NCBI GenBank assembly: GCA_037179385.1 | Contig: CM074200.1 | Coordinates: 31,561,884 to 31,625,883, forward strand | DNA from: Holothuria scabra | Lineage: Eukaryota; Echinodermata; Holothuroidea; Aspidochirotida; Holothuriidae | Direction: 5' to 3' | DNA: 64,000 bases | Shown here: positions 58,290 through 64,000 of the stretch, piece by piece | How positions within the stretch are numbered: the stretch's first letter is position 1 | Layout of the letters: each line of letters begins with the position of its first letter | Notes under the pieces: generated by a model | Databases searched by the model: none | What the model was told of the DNA's origin: nothing | What the model saw: only the letters and a program-made list of their open reading frames with translations | Position numbers and translations under genes: made by a program

Positions 58290-59220
58290 ATCCAGATATG
58301 GATTGATATCTGGATATATCTGGTTAAATAAAGTCTTTATATGGCCATATCGAGCCAGATATACACCCAGATTTAGATGCCTTGATATAATATATCAAGT
58401 TTTATATGGTCATATCAAGCCAGATATAACTTGATTCAAGAAAGACCCAGATATGCAAATAAAGTTTTATATGGCCATATCAAGCCAGATATAAATTGAT
58501 GAAATGCCTTCCCAGATATGCAAATAAAGTTTTATATGACCATATCAAGCCAGATATAAATTGATGAAATGCCTTCCCAGATATACAAATAAAGTTTGAT
58601 ATGGCCATATTAAGCCAGATATAAATTGATGAGATACCTTTCCAGATATGCAAATAAAGTTTTATATGGCTATATCAAGCCAGATATAACTTGATGAAAT
58701 ACCTTCCCAGATATGCAAATAAAGTTTTATATGGCCATATCAAGCCAGATATAAATTGATGAAGTGCCTTCCCAGATATACAAATAAAGTTTGATGTGGC
58801 CATATTAAGCCAGACATAAATTGATGAGATACCTTCCAAGATATGCAAATAAAGTTTTATATGGCCATATCAAGCCAGATATAACTTGATGAAATACCTT
58901 CCCAGATATACAAATAAAGTTTGATATGGACATATCAAGCCAGATATAAATTGATGAAATACCTTCCCAGATATACAAATAAAGTTTGATATGGCCATAT
59001 CAAGCCAGATATAAATTGATGAAATACCTTCCCAGATATGCAAATAAAGTTTTATATGGCCATATCAAGCCAGACATAACTTGATGAAATACCTTCCCAG
59101 ATAAACAAATAAAGTTTTATATGGCCATATCAAGCCAGATATAAATTGATGAAATACCTTCCCAGATATACAAATAAAGTTCGATATGGCCACATCAAGC
59201 CAGATATAACTGATTAAAAT
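58290..59220. repeat. 65-bp tandem array, about 14 units
   Basis: The CCCAGATAT word recurs with a 65-bp period (58511, 58576, 58641 and onward). Each unit reads about CCAGATATGCAAATAAAGTT, TTATATGGCCATATCAAGCC, AGATATAAATTGATGAAATG and CCTTC. The first units, near 58300-58440, are more diverged than the central ones. The units contain the partial palindrome ATATGGCCATAT and repeat the CCAGATAT of the inverted repeats. Confidence 0.93.
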
Positions 59221-59810
59221 ACCACGACAGAATTACATAGCCATGTTAATACTTTAGGGGTTAATTTGCGTATTTGTCCCACATAAAGACCTTCTTTGGA
59301 AGCTGAACATATATCCGCAAATCAAAATCAGAACGTTTAAGCCATATTCAGCCATATTATACTAACATATGCAAATGACTTTCCAATGTGGGCATGGTCT
59401 GGAATTTAGGGCCCTGGTTTTCTTTTTATTGTAATTAAGGAATTTATATGTGAAAAATCATGAAACCTTCAACAAAATTTATGTTGGGGTATTGCCCCAT
59501 ACGATAATTTAAACCAACAATGGGGTGTAAACATTTAAAAGTAGGAATTTCAAAGCAGTTTTGTTCTTCACTATTAAGTAATTTAACAAATTCAAATACT
59601 TAAGTCAATGTTATACAATGTGCGTTCAACTTTGTTAAAGATGTTCATATAGTCCTTTATACTGGCCAGAAGTAGGGTAGGACATTAAACTGCATCCGGT
59701 TGTGGAGTGTGTATAAACGTGGGAGTAATGAGGTTGCCCTTTACCACAACTGCCTCCGGGGCACCCTTGGGCAAGGTGCACCTGTATTTGCCCCGATGCT
59801 TTTTAGGTGA
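59221..59810. other. Unique segment inside the HINE-like element
   Basis: Non-repetitive. It contains GACATTAAACTGCATCCGGT TGTGG at about 59680-59704, shared in part with 49.51 kb. No reading frame is convincing. Confidence 0.5.
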
Positions 59811-60076
59811 TGTTGCCTTTGGACGTGGTGTTGCCTTTGGACGTGGTGTTGCCTTTGGGCGTGGTGTTGCCTGTGGGCGTGGTGTTGCCTGTGGGCGTGG
59901 TGTTGCCTTTGGGCGTGGTGTTGCCTGTGGGCGTGGTGTTGCCTGTGGGCGTGGTGTTGCCTTTGGGCGTGGTGTTGCCTTCGGGCGTGGTGTTGCCTTC
60001 GGGCGTAGTGTTGCCTTTGGGCGTAGTGTTGCCTTCGGGCGGGTTGTGGCCTTCGGGCGTGTTGTCGTAGCCCTTT
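59811..60076. repeat. 18-bp GC-rich minisatellite, about 14 units
   Basis: The unit is TGTTGCCTTTGGGCGTGG, with CTTTGG, CTGTGG and CTTCGG variants. Because the period is a multiple of three, all frames stay open. The plus frame gives GVAFGR repeats (within a 210-codon ORF, 59707-60339) and the minus frame gives RQHHA repeats (139 codons, 59741-60160). Neither is supported as a protein. G-rich on the plus strand. Confidence 0.93.
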
Positions 60077-60399
60077 GGGAGGTTGTTCGGGGGGCTTCTT
60101 TCGTCTGGTTTTTCTATTTCTTGGTTGTTGGGTGGTTGTGGTTTGTTCCGGTTTTCTCATTTCGTTTCACGTTTGTTTCATTTGTGAGGGTGCTGGAATG
60201 TCCTCGCTGGATGGGTATTCGGTTTGCTGTTCTCTGCTGTGTGGGTGGATTGGGTTTGTGGGGGCGTTCTTGGTGTTCGGTTTTTTGGTTGTTGGTCATA
60301 TGTGGAGTCCTTTCGCCGGTCTGGCCGTGTCCGTTTTAGCACGTAAAAAAAACTGGCCAGAAGGCTTCTGATACGCTTTATACAAAGGTAGTGCACGAA

Positions 60400-60774
60400 T
60401 AAATTTTGGTCCAGTCATATATGGCCCAGATATGGGACATATATGTACCATACTTGTCTCCTTAATATGGGATCAATGCAGTAAATCTTTATATAAACCA
60501 GATATGGCACTGCTTTATATGGGATCAGTATGGAATAGCTTTATATAAATCACATATGGCATTGCGTTATATGGTCCATATCTGTTCCAGATAAAGACCT
60601 GATCCAGATAAAATTTTACCTGGCCCATATATGAATTAGATCTGGTTCTGGCACAGATCAAGGTTATATCTGCCCAATTTCTTATCTGGCCCAGATACAA
60701 ATCCCATATCTGCAGCAGATATGGGCCAGATATGATATCCATATTTGGCCCATATATGGAATTTCATGTCTGGC
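60400..60774. repeat. Degenerate CCATATATGGCCCAGATATG array
   Basis: Irregularly spaced ATATGGCCCAGATATGG and related words fill this stretch up to the right inverted repeat. They are related to the ends and to the 65-bp units, suggesting that all arose from subterminal sequence. Confidence 0.75.
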
Positions 60775-60989
60775 CCATATCTGGATTTGGAGTAAGGGAT
60801 TACATGCACAACATGGACTGTACTGAGAGTGTTTTGGTTATACACATTGAGCTTTTCTATACTCACCCTGAAGCAATAAACTGAGATTGTGACTGGATAA
60901 GGATGAATTTCAGAAAATTGTGGGAGGGGCTTAAGTAAGAAGGTTAGGAGAATTGGTACTCTTTGGGGTAAGAGAACTGGGCCTTTACG

Positions 60990-61840
60990 TCTCACTGACA
61001 ACATTCAGTAAATGATTCATCTCCTAAAATCAAGCAGTGAAAGAGTCGTGGGCGTGGGTCATGTGAACGCGTCCCTCTCACTTGTTTGGAAAGGGAGACA
61101 TCTCCACCCCAACCCACTTTTTCAAAAAAGATGAAAACTGAAACAGTGAAACAAAAAAACAAAACAAAAATATAGCACTAAAATTGTGTTATATATGTTC
61201 CTTAACAAAACCCTGACGTTTCCACTATTTATGCCGTAAATAAGTCTCGGCTGGGCCACTAGCGGAGCACTAGTTGGAACAAGCTGAAGGACTAGCATAG
61301 CCCGGTACGCATGATATCTAGGTCTATTTGCCAAAAACTACACCTCAGACTCTTTGGAGCTGTTATGTGATCTGTATACTTGTAGGATCATAAACCATGG
61401 AGCTACATGTATAAACTAGTTGACAGTTGTAACTTGGTAGCTATTTCTGCATGGTAATTCCTAGCCCGAGGAGCGGACGAAGTCTTTTCGTTCAGCTTAT
61501 CGTTACGAAAATCCAAGCCTGAGGGGCTGCAGACAGAGAGGCGCTACGCAAGCTAGGTAATTCTTAAATATGTTTAATAAAATGTATGTTAGTATGCGTA
61601 TGTTTTTGGTGTAAAACGGGAACATGAGCCTTATTTCCCCAATTTCCATGTGATGGACCTAACATTAGCAGATTAGGTGACAAACCATGGGCAAGTGCAT
61701 GGGTCTATGTTTATTTGTGTAGTACCAGTAAATCGAGGACATGAGCGTTTTCTCCCCTAGTCAAGTGTCGATACACCCAAAGCGAGGTTATCCACATTTT
61801 CATGGTTAAAAAAATGTGTCCCCGATTGACGGTCAAAACG
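60990..61840. other. Unassigned sequence
   Basis: No gene is recognised. At about 61453-61562 the words GGTAATTCCTAGCC and GCTAGGTAATT form a weak inverted pair around a GC-richer core. It is too imperfect to call an element. Confidence 0.35.
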
Positions 61841-61843
61841 TGT

Positions 61844-61845
<2 letters not shown>

Positions 61846-61885
<40 letters not shown>
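61846..61885. repeat. (GT)n microsatellite
   Basis: About 20 uninterrupted GT units, preceded by TGTGG and followed by GCGTATT. Confidence 0.97.
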
Positions 61886-61887
<2 letters not shown>

Positions 61888-61889
61888 AT

Positions 61890-64000
61890 TTATACAAAAA
61901 TAACAAAAAAGTATGCACCAAATGCATTATTTTCATGTTAAAAACACGAAAGCTTCTCACCGTGAGAGACAGCACCCCCCCCCCCCCCGGGGCGCAAGCG
62001 CGCTCGGACTCGGTTGCTCGCTGCCTCGCAAATCGTGAAATCCTTAGTGGGATGGATCCATGCGAATGGTGTAATCTAGAGACTTTGCATCAGCTGAGTA
62101 CTTACAACAAATTATTCTTGAGGAGAGATCGACTGAATGACTTTTTTCTGAGAGAACCTTATTTGAGGGCTGACTACTGAAGTCTTGTTTTGAATTATCT
62201 ATAATTCTGCACTTATAAATATTCAACGGCATAGGCAGTTAGCAATGGGCACCCCCCCCCCCCCGAAAAATTCGAAACTTGAAGAAAAAGAGAGGAAACA
62301 GGCCTAAAAGTAGAAGGAAGGTTGAGTGAAAATCCCCGAAAATTAAATGTGCCCCATTTTGTTCTTCATAAGCCAAAATTTTCCATCCGTCCCCTTACAC
62401 CCCTCGACCGGTCGGGTGATCAGCCAGCTTTACGTTCCCCAAATTCGCTTGGAAATATTAGTTTTGAAACTACTAACATTTTCTTTAAACCAACGCTCTA
62501 TTAATGTTGCTTGGCGTTTGCTGGCGATGGATAAGTCTTGACAGTTGACCGTACAGCCTACCGGTCACGGTATTGATGCCTAATGTATCAAATTAAATTC
62601 GGAAATAGCAAGCCAAATATTTCATGATTGGAGTCGATCTCACATGTATAATGAGGGATAGCCAAATACACCTGGTTAACAGCCCATCTCACTGATAGTG
62701 CAGAAACTTACAATGGTTTTATCAGAACCATTCGACCAATTACATCCTGCCAATCAAATTATTAGCCATTACACGTTTTATTTCTAATTTTATATTGCGA
62801 AATGAACCATTTGCCCATAACAAGGAGCTCATTATCTTAATCAGTCTATCAGACAGGCGCAAGTGTTTGCCATGTGTCATATTCCATACGTGACATAAAG
62901 ATGACACGGCCCGTTGCAATTTTTGTAAGTTTGCAGAAGTTCAACAGTTCAAATATATCCTCAGTCGGTCGTTGCAGATTGCTATAAAATTTTATCAAAA
63001 ACATATGGATTCATTATTCTCAAGGATTTATGCAGACACGTGGTCACTAGAAGAGACCATGGCGGAATTAGCCAGAAATAATGGCCCGGATCACCTGCTG
63101 TCTCTGAAGAAAATATTCTGACATGAATACCCTCCTCTAACTTGCAATCCTCTTGCGTCAGGGAACTGTTGCAGATCCCTGCTTACTCATGTACTCTAGA
63201 CCAATCTGACTCCGCACCCATGAAGAGAGCTTCGGGATATGACTATCCCAACCTTGGCTGGGCTACTGTAGCTTCAACATCCAACGGCCCCTTCATCGAG
63301 CTAAAATATTCCTGGCTTTTTGTCCTTTGAAAATGTGTGGGCCGTGCATGTTCTTTCACGTATTAGTCAATTGGAATACGTTCCATTGAAACGTCATTGT
63401 CATAAACCAACATGAAGGTAAAGTTGCATTCTCGAAAATCGAACTTGGGCGTAGCCTATAGGATAATGCATGGGACAAGTCAACTTTCTCCATGTGACTT
63501 CATTTCGTGCTTCTTGTCGTCTGCTCGCGCCCTCCATTATGTAAGTCTACAATTGGAATTCTAGTTGTTATATTCAATTAAAATGTTGGATTATTCTACC
63601 AAAGAGTATTGTATGACTGGTACAACAGCAGCCTGCGCGGCTGTCAGAAGTCCATTACTGAATTTACGTTTCACTTTGTTTATTACAAGCAGTATGAAAA
63701 TAGTATTTTCTGAACATAACTGCCTTTTGTACATTGCAAGGTATATGACCTCTTGATACATTGGTTACTCAAAACTACTTAGTAAGCATCTGATGTAGGA
63801 CAGTCTCTACTGCATCATACTACCATAACCACAGCATTATTCGTCACAAACAATTACTTTTAATTCTAAGAGATAGTTAGACGATCATCCATAGGTCATC
63901 AACCTTTCCTGGCTGTCCCACGGAGTTCTTAGTCACACTGCTTTCCGTATTTGTCGATGGCAGGATATCCCTTATTTACAGTAGCTTCAAAATAACGTAT
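61890..64000. other. Unassigned sequence to the window end
   Basis: C tracts occur at about 61975-61988 and 62251-62264. Short ORFs (up to 112 codons, overlapping the GT tract) have no recognised similarity. No repeat family from elsewhere in the window was found here. Confidence 0.4.

Larger units (their letters stand above)
58254..60798. mobile_element. Helentron/HINE-like element with internal tandem arrays
   Basis: 58276-58301 and 60775-60800 are perfect 26-bp inverted repeats that start ATCCCTTACTCCAAATCC. Outside the left one lies a perfect 20-bp palindrome, CAGGGAGTTGCAACTCCCTG (58254-58273). Between them are a 65-bp array, a unique segment, an 18-bp array and a degenerate array. Subterminal inverted repeats, a short stem-loop at one end only and an internal tandem block are the published hallmarks of HINEs, the non-autonomous relatives of Helentrons. 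On that reading the element is on the minus strand, with its 3' end at 58254. A direct repeat ATTAC at 58249-58253 and 60799-60803 could instead be a 5-bp target duplication, but the right copy overlaps the inverted repeat. No Rep/helicase is encoded. Confidence 0.65.
58131..60988. mobile_element. Family A TTAA MITE split by a 2.5-kb insertion
   Basis: The left part 58131-58253 starts TTAAAGGGCCAATCCTCTTA and ends at GCTTATATTAC. The right part from about 60804 continues ACAACATGGACTGTACTGAG and ends CTCTTTGGGGTAAGAGAACT with GGGCCTTTAC. The two parts together are about 305 bp, the normal length of the family, so the insertion removed little or nothing. Confidence 0.9.

Noticed and set aside
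58290..59220. A CRISPR or centromeric satellite array
   Set aside because: There are no variable spacers, and the array is enclosed by transposon-like inverted repeats.
59707..60339. A 210-codon GR-repeat protein gene
   Set aside because: The frame is held open by an 18-bp minisatellite inside a mobile element, and several other frames are open for the same reason.

Overview
This window looks like non-coding nuclear DNA from a metazoan, most likely a marine invertebrate. It is AT-rich and has no long coding ORF, no operon and no ribosome binding sites. Its content is a dense mosaic of miniature inverted-repeat DNA transposons (MITEs), a tRNA-derived SINE, 5'-truncated LINEs, microsatellites and minisatellites. 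The LINE tails ending in (ATT)n and the many CTAGGC-type words remind me of echinoderm genomes, but that assignment is an inference and species cannot be decided here. I could not recognise any intact host gene. Two weak exon candidates, near 31.5 kb and 34.6 kb, are marked as such.

Layout. 0-27 kb is dominated by three MITE families that share TTAA flanks and ends close to TTAAAGGG. Family A (about 300 bp) ends in AGGGCCAAACCTCTCACCCC. Family B (about 250 bp) ends in AGGGCAAGAGCAGTC. Family C (about 370 bp) ends in AGMGGCTCATTGAGTT. Nested copies (A in C at 15.6 kb, A in A at 40.3 kb, A in a LINE at 29.2 kb) show the TTAA duplication directly. TTAA target plus an AGG-type end fits the T2/Kolobok kind of MITE better than classical piggyBac. 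A full-length tRNA-derived SINE with a perfect 18-bp target duplication sits at 9.5 kb. A six-fold 86-bp tandem array made from the end of a family A element sits at 21 kb.

27-34 kb holds a 0.9-kb inverted-repeat element, a LINE 3' end interrupted by a family A MITE, a 336-bp foldback element in a CTAGGC-rich tract, a more CpG-rich interval, and a broken LINE reverse-transcriptase C-terminus on the minus strand. 36-52 kb is rich in SINE copies. It also holds a pure (TAA)n tract of about 500 bp that is the tail of a LINE, a (CAGT)n tract that is probably the tail of a SINE, two hAT-type MITEs with intact 8-bp duplications, a palindromic MITE pair and several local duplications.

58-61 kb is the most striking locus. 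A full-length family A MITE is split by a 2.5-kb insertion with perfect 26-bp subterminal inverted repeats, a perfect 20-bp palindrome at one end, a 65-bp tandem array, an 18-bp GC-rich array and a third degenerate array. This architecture resembles non-autonomous Helentron-type (HINE) rolling-circle elements. The remaining sequence up to 64 kb is mostly unique-looking, with one (GT)n tract.
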